From: Arthrobacter sp. S39
GTDB lineage: Bacteria > Actinomycetota > Actinomycetes > Actinomycetales > Micrococcaceae
DNA: 64,000 nucleotides
Direction: 5' to 3'
Assembly (NCBI RefSeq): GCF_004320525.1
Contig: NZ_SIHX01000007.1
Location: 124,001 to 188,000, forward strand
In this document: piece after piece, positions 44,288-53,390 of the stretch
How the letters are laid out: every line of letters starts with the position of its first letter
Position numbering within the stretch: position 1 is the stretch's first letter
Made by a program: the position numbers and the translations under genes
Notes under the pieces: generated by a model
The model's input: the letters and a program-made list of their open reading frames with translations, nothing else
What the model was told of the DNA's origin: nothing
The model's database searches: none

Positions 44288-45283
44288 TTAGCGGATACCC
44301 TGTTCGGCGAACTTCAGGACTTCGGCGGCGTTGGACTGGTCGACGATGGCCGGACCGGTCAGGACCGACTGGCCGCCGCCGAGCTTGAACCCGCCGCGCT
44401 TGTTCTGCCACAGCGCATCCACGGCGCCGTAGCCCTGCAGCCATGGCTGCTGGTCCACGGTGAACAGCACACTTCCGTCGGAAACCTTCTGGGCGAGTTC
44501 CTTGTTCAGGTCGAAGCTGGCAACCTTCGCCGAACTTCCGGCGGTGGCCACTGACTTCAGGAGCGTCAGGGTAATGGGAGCGCCCAGGCCGATGATGACA
44601 TCAGCGTCCTTGGATGCCTGCAGCTTCGCGGTGGCCGTCGATTCGACCGACGTCATGTCCGCTCCGTTGACATACAGAATTTCCGTGCCGGGTACCTTGG
44701 ACTTCACACCGGCACAGCGGGCTTCGAGGCCCACATGCCCCTGCGCCTGGATCACGCAGACCGGGTGCTTGTAGCCACCCGCCGCGAGCTTTGTTCCCAC
44801 GGCCTGGCCGGCGAGCTGCTCGTTGGACCCGAAGTGCGTGAATGCCCCGAGCTGCGCGGAGACCGATTCGCCGGCATTGAAGCTGACGATGGGGATTCCC
44901 GCATCAGAGGCTTTCTTCAGTGCATCCTTCAGAGCATCGGGCGTGGCCAGGGTAACGGCGATGCCGTCCACCTTCTGGTCGATCGCCTGCTCGATCAGCT
45001 GCGCCTGCCGGCCGGCCTCCGGATCGGAGGTGTACAGCAGTTCAACGTTGTCCTTCGCTGCCGCTTCCTCTGCGCCCTTGCGGACGGTGTCCCAGAACGT
45101 GTCGCCGGCGGGGGCGTGGGCGATCAGGGCGATCTTCATCCGCTCCGTGGTGGCCACTTGGCCACCGCCGGCGCCTGTTCCGGTTTCCGGGGTCCGGCCT
45201 CCGGTGCTTGAGCATGCGCTGAGCGCCAGCATGGGTACTACAGCCGCGGTCAGGGCCGCTTTACGCCAGGAAAAATGTGCCAC
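44288..45283 (-). CDS. Inositol/sugar ABC transporter substrate-binding lipoprotein
   Basis: This 331-residue protein has a lipoprotein signal (VVPMLALSAC; Cys near residue 24) and a periplasmic-binding-protein type 1 fold (IALIAHAPAGDTFWDTVRKG, ending VLFTVDQQPWLQGYGAVD). This matches ribose/inositol binding proteins of CUT2 importers. It is the first gene of the operon. The start is the GTG at 45283 with AAAGGAG 6 bases upstream. Inositol as ligand is inferred from the dehydrogenases in the operon and the IolR-type site at its promoter. Confidence 0.93.
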   Translation of the reverse strand: MAHFSWRKAALTAAVVPMLALSACSSTGGRTPETGTGAGGGQVATTERMKIALIAHAPAGDTFWDTVRKGAEEAAAKDNVELLYTSDPEAGRQAQLIEQAIDQKVDGIAVTLATPDALKDALKKASDAGIPIVSFNAGESVSAQLGAFTHFGSNEQLAGQAVGTKLAAGGYKHPVCVIQAQGHVGLEARCAGVKSKVPGTEILYVNGADMTSVESTATAKLQASKDADVIIGLGAPITLTLLKSVATAGSSAKVASFDLNKELAQKVSDGSVLFTVDQQPWLQGYGAVDALWQNKRGGFKLGGGQSVLTGPAIVDQSNAAEVLKFAEQGIR

Positions 45284-45349
45284 CTATATCTCCTTTGATC
45301 GCAGGGTCCGGGCTGCCACTCTGCAGCCTCCGGAGCACTGTCTACCTCG

Positions 45350-45397
45350 ATCATGGTGATTCAGTTCACTAATGTCAATAGTTTGTCCTGACATTAG
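45350..45397 (-). promoter_or_regulatory. ABC-operon promoter overlapped by IolR-type operator
   Basis: On the - strand TTGACA (45373-45378) and CATGAT (45350-45355) have 17-bp spacing. CTAATGTCA (45369-45377) and TGACATTAG (45389-45397) form a perfect 9-bp inverted repeat with an 11-base gap. Inside is TGTCCTGACA (45384-45393), an exact fit to the remembered Corynebacterium IolR motif. The operator covers the -35 box, as expected for repression. Confidence 0.75.
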
Positions 45398-45500
45398 GAT
45401 GTTTTAACCTGAGTGGCTTCCGTGTGATACAAAAATGCCGGGAGCGATGGCGGTGCCATCGCTCCCGGCGTTGGGCCCGGAATCCTGCCGGGAGTGGTGT

Positions 45501-46745
45501 TTAGCGGTGGAAACTGGTGGCAACCGCCGCGGGTTCGGCGCTGACATGCACGACGGCGGCGGGAGCCGGCGCATCCGGCGTCGCCTCGCCTGCCTGGTGC
45601 CGCTTGTCAGTGGCCGCAGCGAAGGCCATCACCCCGAGGCCAAGCAGGGTGATGCCGGCGCCGGCCCAGATGGGCGAGGTATAGCCAAGGCCGGCGGTGA
45701 TGGTCACGCCGCCGAGCCAGGCGCCGAGGGCATTGCCGACGTTGAAGGCGCCGATATTGGCGCCGGAGGCCAGGGTGGGCGCGCTGGCCGCATACTTCAT
45801 GACGCGCATCTGCATGCCCGGGACGGCAGCGAAGCCGAAGCCGCCCATCAGGATGATGGCGGCGATCGTGAGGGGCTGGTTGCCGGCAGTCAGGGCGAAC
45901 GCCACGAGGACCACCACCAGCACGGCGAGGACCACCAGGAGGGTGCGGTCAACATTGCGGTCCGCCGCCTTGCCGCCCACGGTGTTGCCGATGAAGAGTC
46001 CAATGCCGAAGAGGATCAGGATCCAGGGCACAGTGGCGGACGCAAAGCCGGTGACTTCGGTGAGGGTGAAGGCGATGTACGTGAAGGCGCCGAACATGCC
46101 GCCGTAGCCGAGGATGGTGACGAGGATGGAAAGCCAGACCTGGCCGGAGCGGAAGGCGCCCAGCTCACGCCGCAGGCCGCCTGAAGCAGCGTCGCCGCGG
46201 CCGGTCCTGGGCACCAGCGCCAGGATGCCGGCCAGGGCGAGGACGCCGATGCCGGTGATGGCCCAGAAGGTGGAGCGCCACCCGGCCGCCTGGCCCAGCA
46301 TGGTGCCGAACGGGACGCCGAGGACGTTGGCGGCAGTCAGCCCGGTGAACATGATCGCGATGGCGCCGGCCTTTTTGGTGGGTGCCACCATGCCCGCGGC
46401 CACTACGGCGCCGATACCGAAAAACGCACCGTGGGCCAGCGCGGCAACGATCCGGCCGATCATCATCACCGCGTAGTCCGGGGCGGCGGCCGAGATCAGG
46501 TTGCCGGCCACAAAGAGCACCAGCAGGACGGCGAGCACGGGCTTGCGCTCGAAGCGCGTCACGGCCGCAGTGAGCAGCAGCGCGCCGACGACGACGGCGA
46601 GGGCGTAGCCGGAGATCAGCCAGCCGGCCGTGGCCTCGCCGACATTGAAGTCGGCGGCCACTTCGGGCAGCAGGCCCATGATCACGAACTCGGTGAGTCC
46701 GATCCCAAACCCGCCAAGGGCGAGGGCTAGGAGGCCAAGAGGCAT
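45501..46745 (-). CDS. DHA1-type MFS transporter (AraJ/efflux group)
   Basis: This 414-residue protein with 12 predicted helices belongs to the DHA1 efflux group (GLTEFVIMGLLPEVAADFNVGEATAGWLISGYALAVVVG is the typical helix 1-2 region). It is divergent from a MarR regulator, which probably represses it. The C-terminus is a short Pro/Ala-rich tail. It is unrelated to inositol metabolism by sequence and splits the inositol locus in two. Substrate unknown. Confidence 0.88.
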   Translation of the reverse strand: MPLGLLALALGGFGIGLTEFVIMGLLPEVAADFNVGEATAGWLISGYALAVVVGALLLTAAVTRFERKPVLAVLLVLFVAGNLISAAAPDYAVMMIGRIVAALAHGAFFGIGAVVAAGMVAPTKKAGAIAIMFTGLTAANVLGVPFGTMLGQAAGWRSTFWAITGIGVLALAGILALVPRTGRGDAASGGLRRELGAFRSGQVWLSILVTILGYGGMFGAFTYIAFTLTEVTGFASATVPWILILFGIGLFIGNTVGGKAADRNVDRTLLVVLAVLVVVLVAFALTAGNQPLTIAAIILMGGFGFAAVPGMQMRVMKYAASAPTLASGANIGAFNVGNALGAWLGGVTITAGLGYTSPIWAGAGITLLGLGVMAFAAATDKRHQAGEATPDAPAPAAVVHVSAEPAAVATSFHR

Positions 46746-46796
46746 GGGAGTGCTCCTTCAAAAACTGTACGGAAGGGAATAGAGCGCGTAAGCTAG

Positions 46797-46852
46797 TAGT
46801 TGCAGACGCGTTATTTATTGTTGCACAAGCAGATACCGCGCGCAAGCAACTA
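46797..46852. promoter_or_regulatory. Candidate MarR operators between divergent efflux and marR genes
   Basis: TAGTTGC (46797-46803) and GCAACTA (46846-46852) are inverted copies flanking TTGTTGCACAA (46818-46828), itself a TTGT/ACAA palindrome. The spacing of about two helical turns between elements suits one or more dimers bound across both promoters. Confidence 0.55.
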
Positions 46853-46907
46853 TTATTTGGTGTGCCCTGATTCACGTTCCGGGGACAAGACTTTGAAGGG
46901 ATTGCAG

Positions 46908-47357
46908 ATGGGCATCAAGGATGACGCCGTCGAAGTCCGGGCCCAGGGCTGGCGGACGCTGGCGGCCTTGCACGGCCTGATCGAATCGGAGCTGGAACGC
47001 TCGCTGCAGGCCGAAGCGAAGCTGTCAGTTGTTGAGTACACAGTGCTCGACGCGCTCAGCCGACAGGACGGCTGGCACATGCGCATGCAGCAGCTGGCCC
47101 GGGCTACCGCACTCAGCGCCAGTGCCACCACCCGCCTGGTCAACAGGCTGGAGGACCGCGGGCTGCTCACCCGCATCCTGTGCGCCGACGACCGGCGCGG
47201 AATCTATACCGAGCTCACGGCCGGCGGCATCAGCCTGCTGGAGGAGGCACGCCCTGCCCACGATGCCACGCTGGAGCGGACCCTCGCCCAGGCCCAGGAA
47301 GTGCCCGAGCTGGCCCCGCTGGTCGACGCGCTCCCCCGCCTGCACTCGCACGCCTGA
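46908..47357 (+). CDS. MarR family transcriptional regulator
   Basis: This 149-residue winged-helix protein (LARATALSASATTRLVNRLEDRGLLTRILCADDRRGIYTELT) starts at the ATG at 46908, with GAAGGG 7 bases upstream. It is divergent from the MFS gene at 45501 and followed by a very strong terminator. Presumed repressor of that transporter, with release by a substrate. One Cys in the wing (ILCADD) could be redox-sensitive, but this is only suggestive. Confidence 0.9.
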   Translation: MGIKDDAVEVRAQGWRTLAALHGLIESELERSLQAEAKLSVVEYTVLDALSRQDGWHMRMQQLARATALSASATTRLVNRLEDRGLLTRILCADDRRGIYTELTAGGISLLEEARPAHDATLERTLAQAQEVPELAPLVDALPRLHSHA

Positions 47358-47370
47358 GCAGTCAACGCAC

Positions 47371-47412
47371 AAGCCCCGCCGGGGGCGCGGAAACGCGCCC
47401 CCGGCGGGGCTT
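47371..47412. terminator. Strong intrinsic terminator with GAAA tetraloop
   Basis: A perfect 19-bp GC-rich stem (47371-47389 with 47394-47412) closes a GAAA tetraloop and runs into TTTTT on the + strand. It serves marR and, read on the - strand, also lies just past the iolT-like stop at 47427, ending the long iol operon. Confidence 0.93.
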
Positions 47413-47426
47413 TTTCTTTGGGTGGC

Positions 47427-48863
47427 CTAGGCTACGGCCGCGTTCTTGAAGTAGTGCTCAAGGTCTTCGAGGCTCTTGTCCTTGGTTTCCGGCACCACGC
47501 GCTTTACCCAGACGATGGCCGCCAGCTGGATGGCCACGAAGATGAAGAACGTGGCAGACACCCCGATCCAGGCCACCATCTGCGGGAAGAAGAAGCCGAT
47601 CAGGAAGTTGATCATCCACAGCACGAACACGCAGATGCCCATCCCGATTCCACGCACGTGCATCGGGAAGATTTCCGACAGGGTCAGCCAGGTGACGGTG
47701 CCGATGCAGGACTGCATGGATGCCAGGAAGGTGACCATAAAGAGCAGCACGAGGTAGCCGCGGAGTGTGCCCTCTGGGACCACCATCGATATGAGGCCGA
47801 TGGCGAGCAGCGAGGACGAGGTTCCCGCCAGGCCCACGATCAACATGGGCTTGCGGCGGACGCGGGTCATCAGGGACATGCCCACGATGACCGCCACCAC
47901 CGACGTGACACCGTTGACGACGTTCGCAAGCAGGGCACCCTGGTCCCCGAAGCCGGAACTGGAGAGTATCGACGTGCCGTAGTACATGATGGCGTTGACG
48001 CCGCTGATCTGGTTGATGATGGCCATCCCGAGGCCCACCACGAAGATCCGCCGGATCCAGGGAACTGTAAGGTCCTTGAACGTGCCCATTTTGGATTGGT
48101 AGTCTTCGCGGGCTGCCTGCCGGACGTCGTCGAACTCCGAGGAGATCTCGGCCGATGCCCGGGTCTTGCGCAGCACGTCAAGCACTTCGCCGAAGCGGCC
48201 TGCCGAGGCGAGCCAGCGCGGGCTTTCGGGCAGGACAAGCATCCCGAACCAGAGCACCACCGCGGGCAGTGTTGCGATGACCAGCATCCACCGCCACACA
48301 CCGGACGCCTCCGGGAAGGTGTTGCCCAGGACAGCGTTGAACGTGAACGCCAGGAATTGCCCTGTAACGATCATGAGCTCGTTCTGTGTGACGATCCGCC
48401 CGCGTTGGGCCGCCGGCGACATTTCCGCCAGGTACACGGGCACGATCACCGACGCCCCGCCCACGGCAAGGCCGAGGACGGTCCTGGCCACAACGAGCAG
48501 TTCCGTTGTGGGTGCGAAGGAGCAGGCGATCGTGGAGAGGGCGAAGATCAGGGCGAGCGCCATGATGGTCCGTCGCCTGCCGAAACGGTCCGAGAGCCGG
48601 CCGGCCGTGATGGCGCCAAACGCCGCACCAAAAAGCAGGGTCGAGGTGACCAGGCCTTCGGTCAGCGGCGTCAGCCCGAGGTCTCGCTGCATAAAGGGCA
48701 GGGCGCCGTTGATCACGCCGGTGTCGTAGCCGAACAGCAGTCCGCCGAAAGTGGAGAACAGGGCCACCCGCCGCATGAACTTCTTGGGATTGCCGGCAGG
48801 TGCGGCTGGGCCTGCCAAGGACTGGGATGAAGAACTCGAAAGCGTGTTTTCTGTGTGCTTCAT
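47427..48863 (-). CDS. Sugar porter family MFS transporter (myo-inositol, IolT-like)
   Basis: This 478-residue 12-helix symporter has all sugar-porter signatures: [11 protein letters not shown] in helix 1, [30 protein letters not shown] in helix 7 and [13 protein letters not shown] at the end. It resembles the H+/myo-inositol symporters IolT of Bacillus and Corynebacterium, and is the last gene of the iolC operon. Together with the ABC importer the cell has two inositol uptake routes. Other hexitols are possible substrates. Confidence 0.9.
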   Translation of the reverse strand: MKHTENTLSSSSSQSLAGPAAPAGNPKKFMRRVALFSTFGGLLFGYDTGVINGALPFMQRDLGLTPLTEGLVTSTLLFGAAFGAITAGRLSDRFGRRRTIMALALIFALSTIACSFAPTTELLVVARTVLGLAVGGASVIVPVYLAEMSPAAQRGRIVTQNELMIVTGQFLAFTFNAVLGNTFPEASGVWRWMLVIATLPAVVLWFGMLVLPESPRWLASAGRFGEVLDVLRKTRASAEISSEFDDVRQAAREDYQSKMGTFKDLTVPWIRRIFVVGLGMAIINQISGVNAIMYYGTSILSSSGFGDQGALLANVVNGVTSVVAVIVGMSLMTRVRRKPMLIVGLAGTSSSLLAIGLISMVVPEGTLRGYLVLLFMVTFLASMQSCIGTVTWLTLSEIFPMHVRGIGMGICVFVLWMINFLIGFFFPQMVAWIGVSATFFIFVAIQLAAIVWVKRVVPETKDKSLEDLEHYFKNAAVA

Positions 48864-48874
48864 AGGGCGGCCCG

Positions 48875-49747
48875 CTACCGTGCTTTGGCGATGTAGTTGT
48901 TCATCGTGTCCAGCTGGTAGCGGGAGATTTCTTCGGCATTATCGTCTTCGGCAAACACGCTGGAGACCATCACGGTGTCGTCGCGGTCCAGGAAGCCGAT
49001 CTCCTGCAGTCCGCCGAAGAATTCCTCCCAGTTGACGTCGCCGTCGCCTATTTTCAGGTGCTGGTGCACGCGCACGGGGTTGCCCGGCGGGTTGGTGATG
49101 TACCGCAGGCCGTGCGAGGCATGGTGGTCCATGGTGTCGGCGACGTGGACCAGGCGGAGCTTGTCCCCCGCGGCGCGCATGATGTCCAGCGGCGCGTTCT
49201 TCATGTGGAAACTGTGCGACGCGACGTAGACCAGGCCAACGTTCTTCGAGTTCAGGCCCCGGATCACCCGGATGGCAGCCAGGCCCTCCTCCACGAAGTC
49301 GTCCGGGTGCGGGTCGATCAGGAGGTCGATGCCTTCACGTTCGATGATGGGCAGCAGTTCTTCCATGGACCGGTAGAAGGCGCGCTCTGATTCTTCGGCC
49401 TTTTCCGGGCGGCCGCTGAATTCGGTGTTCATCGTCTGGACGCCGAGGTCCACGGTGATCTGGATGGCGCGCTTCCAGTAGCGGACGGCGGCTTCCCGGG
49501 CGTCCTCGTCCGGCCCGGACCAGCGCAGGACCGGCAGGACAGAGGCGATCTCAATCCCCGCGTCCCGGCAGGCCTTCTTCAGCTGGCCCACAAGCCCGTC
49601 GTCGGCCTTGGGGTGGTTGTAGAACGGGATGAAGTCGGCGTGCGGGGTCATCTGCATGTACTTGTAGCCGAGGTCCGCCACCACCTTCGGGAATTCGAGC
49701 AGGCTGTGCGAGTGGTGGAACGGGGTGGGATCAAGTGCGATTTTCAC
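48875..49747 (-). CDS. iolH: TIM-barrel isomerase/epimerase of the iol operon (IolH-like)
   Basis: This 290-residue AP-endonuclease-2-fold protein ([55 protein letters not shown]) has the metal-site positions typical of the IolE/IolI/IolH group. The opening resembles IolH, whose reaction is not established. Start GTG at 49747 (GGAG 8 bases upstream); another GTG lies 9 bases earlier. It is 44 bases after iolG and 12 bases before iolT. The iolH name is moderately confident only. Confidence 0.78.
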   Translation of the reverse strand: MKIALDPTPFHHSHSLLEFPKVVADLGYKYMQMTPHADFIPFYNHPKADDGLVGQLKKACRDAGIEIASVLPVLRWSGPDEDAREAAVRYWKRAIQITVDLGVQTMNTEFSGRPEKAEESERAFYRSMEELLPIIEREGIDLLIDPHPDDFVEEGLAAIRVIRGLNSKNVGLVYVASHSFHMKNAPLDIMRAAGDKLRLVHVADTMDHHASHGLRYITNPPGNPVRVHQHLKIGDGDVNWEEFFGGLQEIGFLDRDDTVMVSSVFAEDDNAEEISRYQLDTMNNYIAKAR

Positions 49748-49790
49748 GTGGAACACTCCATTGTGGATCAGTCAGAAAAGGGCGGGCGGG

Positions 49791-50804
49791 CTAGCTGTAG
49801 AGGGCAGGCTTGGAGTTCAGCTTCACGGCGACCTTTTCGCCGTTCTTCTGGGCCTCAACGCCGGCTTCGCAGCACGCCGCGGTGGCGTACCCGTCCCAGG
49901 CGGTGGGGCCGCCGATCTCGCCACGGACCGCAGCATCCACCCACGACTGGATTTCGACGTCGTACGCCGCGCCGAAACGCTCCTCAAAGCCCGGGGTGAC
50001 GTTGCCGCCCCAGCGGCCGGCGGTGCGGGTGTACGGCCCCTTGTCCCCGCCGATGCTGACGACGCCTTCCTCGAAGGACGCCTGGGTGCCGACCTCGTAG
50101 CCGTACTTGGCGTTAACGAAGATCTCGACGTCGGCCAGGACACCGGACTCGGTTTCCAGCAGGACGTGCTGGGGATCATGCTGGCCGGCGGGCGCGTTCT
50201 TCGTCGCCTTGCCCAGGCGCACCTGGACGGACGTGATTTCCTCCCCGGTGAAGAAACGGATGGCATCGAACTCGTGCACCACCGAATCGTTGATCAGCAT
50301 CTCGTTGGTGAAGCCGGGCGGGGTGGTGGGGTTGCGGTGCTGGTGGTGCAGCATCAGCAGCTCGCCAAGCCCGCCGTTGCGGATGATGTCGCCCAAGGCG
50401 GCGTATTCGGCGTCGAACCGGCGCATAAAACCAACCTGGATGCGCTTGCGGCCCAGCTTCTCTTCAGCCTGGACAATCTTCCACGACGACTCGGCATCCG
50501 GGGTCAGCGGCTTTTCGCAGAGGATGGGGATGTCCTTGGCGATTGCCTTGAGCAGGATGTCCTCGTGCAGGAAGCCCGGCGTGGCGATGAGGACGGCGTT
50601 GACGTCTCCGTTGTTCAGCGCCTCCTCGGCGTCGGACAGTGCCACCGCGCCCGGAATGCCTTCGATGGCTGCCTGGGCGCGGACCAGGTCAACGTCGACG
50701 ACGGCGGCCACTTCAGCGCCGTTGATGCGCTTGTGGAGGCGCTGGATGTGGTCCGCGCCCATGCGGCCGGCGCCGATGACGGCGACGCGAAGGGTTTCAG
50801 TCAT
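49791..50804 (-). CDS. iolG: Inositol 2-dehydrogenase
   Basis: This 337-residue Gfo/Idh/MocA enzyme oxidises myo-inositol to 2-keto-myo-inositol with NAD+, the first pathway step. It has a Rossmann motif (VAVIGAGRMGADHIQR), EKPLTPDAE with Lys near residue 97, and NDSVVHEFDAIRFF carrying the catalytic Asp/His. Its place inside the iolC-iolD-iolA-iolE operon makes it the best candidate for the main IolG among the three dehydrogenases here. Confidence 0.92.
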   Translation of the reverse strand: MTETLRVAVIGAGRMGADHIQRLHKRINGAEVAAVVDVDLVRAQAAIEGIPGAVALSDAEEALNNGDVNAVLIATPGFLHEDILLKAIAKDIPILCEKPLTPDAESSWKIVQAEEKLGRKRIQVGFMRRFDAEYAALGDIIRNGGLGELLMLHHQHRNPTTPPGFTNEMLINDSVVHEFDAIRFFTGEEITSVQVRLGKATKNAPAGQHDPQHVLLETESGVLADVEIFVNAKYGYEVGTQASFEEGVVSIGGDKGPYTRTAGRWGGNVTPGFEERFGAAYDVEIQSWVDAAVRGEIGGPTAWDGYATAACCEAGVEAQKNGEKVAVKLNSKPALYS

Positions 50805-50840
50805 TGTTTCGTTCCTTACGTTTCGGTGCCTGGGCGGGCG

Positions 50841-51752
50841 TTAGTTGACGGCCGTGCGGGAGCCGCAGGACAGCAGGTAGTTGCGGGTGCGCTTGGCGAT
50901 GGGCATCGGTACATCGAAGGCCACCGGGTACATATCCTGCTCCACTATGCCGAAGATGGGGCGGTTCAGTGCCTCCACGGCTTCGATGACGGCGCGGAGG
51001 TCCGGCAGCCCGTTCGGCGGCTCGGTCATCACGCCGGCGAGGTTGGCCGCCGCCCAGGTCATGTTTTCCTTGTTGACCTTTCTCAGGATGTCCGGGTTGA
51101 TCTGCTTCAGGTGCAGGTAGCCGATGCGGTCCGGGTAGTTCTTGATCAGCTCAAGGCTGGAGGCCCCGCAGTATTCCGCGTGGCCGGTGTCCAGGCACAG
51201 GTTCAGGTACTTCGCGTCCGTGGCGGCCAGCAGGGTTTCAATGTCTTCCTGCGCTCCGACATGGGAATCGGCGTGCGAGTGGAACTGCTGCTGCAGGCCG
51301 AAGTCCTCCAGCAGGGTCTTGCCCAGGCGGTTGTGGCCGGCAAACAGGTCACTCCAGGCCTTCTCCGTGAGTTCGCCGCTTTCGACGGCTTCGCCGGTGA
51401 CGTCGTCGCGCCACATGGCGGGGATGACCACGATGTGCTCGCCGCCCATGGCTGCCGTGAGCTCGGCGACCTTGCGGGCCGGCTCCCAGGCGGTCTCCCA
51501 CTGGTCCAATCCGCGGTGGAAAGCGGTGAAAACCGTTCCTGCGGTGACCTTCAGGTCGCGGGCCTTGAGTTCCTCGGCCAGCCTGGTGGGGTCGTTCGGC
51601 AGGTAGCCGTACGGGCCGAGTTCGATCCACTTGTAGCCGGATTCGGCCACTTCGTCGAGGAACCGCTCCCACGGGGTCTGCTTCGGGTCATCCGCGAACC
51701 AGACGCCCCAGGAGTCCGGTGCGGTGCCGATGATCAGCTTGTTCTCTGTCAT
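50841..51752 (-). CDS. iolE: Myo-inosose-2 dehydratase
   Basis: This 303-residue TIM-barrel protein dehydrates 2-keto-myo-inositol to the 1,2-dione used by IolD. The start IIGTAPDSWGVWF and the metal-site segments QQFHSHADSHVG, NLCLDTGHAEYCG and IGYLHLKQINP fit the IolE family. It lies 80 bases after iolA with a palindrome in the gap, the largest spacer inside the operon. The start is the ATG at 51752. Confidence 0.92.
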   Translation of the reverse strand: MTENKLIIGTAPDSWGVWFADDPKQTPWERFLDEVAESGYKWIELGPYGYLPNDPTRLAEELKARDLKVTAGTVFTAFHRGLDQWETAWEPARKVAELTAAMGGEHIVVIPAMWRDDVTGEAVESGELTEKAWSDLFAGHNRLGKTLLEDFGLQQQFHSHADSHVGAQEDIETLLAATDAKYLNLCLDTGHAEYCGASSLELIKNYPDRIGYLHLKQINPDILRKVNKENMTWAAANLAGVMTEPPNGLPDLRAVIEAVEALNRPIFGIVEQDMYPVAFDVPMPIAKRTRNYLLSCGSRTAVN

Positions 51753-51774
51753 TGCTCAATCCTTCTCATCGATT

Positions 51775-51819
51775 GGTTTCGGCAAGCTCAACCACCGGTG
51801 GTTGAGCTTGCCGAAAACC
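51775..51819. repeat. Palindromic repeat between iolA and iolE
   Basis: Arms of about 22 bp (51775-51796 and 51797-51819, one base bulged) meet with no loop at CACC|GGTG. Sequence GGTTTCGGCAAGCTCAACC is of a type common in actinobacterial intergenic regions. In the operon mRNA it would form a long hairpin between iolA and iolE. A related arm occurs inside the ABC gene at 23449-23480. Confidence 0.85.
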
Positions 51820-51832
51820 CAGAGGTGGGGGC

Positions 51833-53347
51833 CTAGTTGGAGGGGAAGTTGTAGGAGGCGCCGGAGGCGTGGGTGGGCTCGGGCCAGCGGGACGTCACTA
51901 CTTTGCCGCGGGTGTAGAAGGAGACGCCTTCGGGGCCGTAGATGTGCTTGTCGCCGAAGAGGGAGGCTTTCCAGCCGCCGAAGGAGTGGTAGGCCACAGG
52001 GACGGGCAGGGGCACATTGATGCCGATCATGCCCACGGTCACGGAGCGCTGGAACTTCCGGGCGTTCGCGCCGGAAGAGGTGAAGATCGCGGTGCCGTTG
52101 CCGTACGGGTTGGCGTTGATCAGGCTGATGCCGGCGTCGAGGTCCTCAACACGGACCACCACGAGGACCGGTCCGAAGATTTCCTCCGTGTAGGCGGTCA
52201 TTTCAGTCTTGACATGGTCAATGACCGTGGGGCCCACCCAGAAGCCGTCCTCGTGGCCGGGGACCACCAGGTCGCGGCCATCCACCACCATGGCCGCGCC
52301 TGCGGTTTCGGCTTCGGTGACGATCCGTACGATGCGTTCCTTGGACGCCGGAGTGATGACCGGGCCCATTTCGGCGCCGGGCGCGGTGCCGTTGTTGACC
52401 TGCACGGCCAGGGCGCGCTCTTCGACCTTCTTGACGATCAGGTCCGCGGCGTCCCCGACGGCGACGGCGACGGAGATCGCCATGCAGCGCTCCCCCGCGG
52501 AGCCGAAAGCGGCGGCAGCAAGGTGGTCGGCGGCGTTGTCCAGGTCGGCGTCGGGCATGATGATGGCGTGGTTCTTCGCCCCGCCCAGGGCCTGGACCCG
52601 CTTGCCGTGCTTGGTAGCGGTCTCGTGCACGTACTGGGCGATCGGGGTGGAGCCGACGAACGAGATGCCGTCCACGTCCGGGTGGGTCAGGAGCCCCTCG
52701 ACGGTTTCCTTGTCGCCGTGCAGGACCTGGAACACGCCGTCGGGCAGGCCGGCCTGCTTGAACAGCCTGGCCAGCAGCATCGAGGCGGACGGGTCACGCT
52801 CGGAGGGCTTGAGGATGAAGGCGTTGCCGGTGGCGATCGCCATCGGGGCCATCCACAACGGCACCATCACGGGGAAGTTGAACGGGGTGATCCCGGCGAC
52901 GACGCCGAGCGGCTCGCGGAAGGAGAAGACGTCGATGCCGGTGGAGACCTGGTCGGAGTAGTCGCCCTTGAGCAGTGTCGGGATGCCGCAGGCGAACTCG
53001 ATGACTTCCAGGCCGCGGCCGATCTCGCCCTTGGCGTCGGAGAGGACCTTGCCGTGCTCGGCGGTGATCAGCTCGGCGAGCTCGTCGACATGGGCCGCGA
53101 CGAGTTCGCGGAACTTGAACAGCACCGTGGTGCGCTTGGCCAGCGAGATGTCGCCCCAGCTGTCAGCGGCGGCGCGGGCGGCAGCCACGGTGGCGTCCAG
53201 GTCCGCCCGGTTGGCCAGCCGCAGCTCCGCGGACACGGCGCCGGTGGCCGGGTTGTAGACGGGCTGGGTGCGGGTGCCCTCACCGGCGGTCTCGGCGCCG
53301 TTGATGAAGTGGTTGATCGTGGTGGTCTCAGAGGTGATGGCAGTCAT
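51833..53347 (-). CDS. iolA: CoA-acylating (methyl)malonate-semialdehyde dehydrogenase
   Basis: This 504-residue aldehyde dehydrogenase converts malonate semialdehyde to acetyl-CoA and CO2, closing the inositol pathway. The catalytic Cys lies in SAGERCMAIS (about residue 287). The position of the usual general-base Glu is Asn in LGGAKNH, the hallmark of the CoA-dependent MMSDH/IolA group. NAD-binding region FNFPVMVPLWMAP is canonical. It is 43 bases downstream of iolD. Confidence 0.95.
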   Translation of the reverse strand: MTAITSETTTINHFINGAETAGEGTRTQPVYNPATGAVSAELRLANRADLDATVAAARAAADSWGDISLAKRTTVLFKFRELVAAHVDELAELITAEHGKVLSDAKGEIGRGLEVIEFACGIPTLLKGDYSDQVSTGIDVFSFREPLGVVAGITPFNFPVMVPLWMAPMAIATGNAFILKPSERDPSASMLLARLFKQAGLPDGVFQVLHGDKETVEGLLTHPDVDGISFVGSTPIAQYVHETATKHGKRVQALGGAKNHAIIMPDADLDNAADHLAAAAFGSAGERCMAISVAVAVGDAADLIVKKVEERALAVQVNNGTAPGAEMGPVITPASKERIVRIVTEAETAGAAMVVDGRDLVVPGHEDGFWVGPTVIDHVKTEMTAYTEEIFGPVLVVVRVEDLDAGISLINANPYGNGTAIFTSSGANARKFQRSVTVGMIGINVPLPVPVAYHSFGGWKASLFGDKHIYGPEGVSFYTRGKVVTSRWPEPTHASGASYNFPSN

Positions 53348-53390
53348 TGGACTCTTCCTTGAGTAGTCGAAGGGGATGAAGTGAAGGAAT

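Noticed and set aside
49725-51836. A 703-codon + strand frame opposite iolG and iolE
   Set aside because: Antisense shadow; the operon direction and motifs are clear on the - strand.
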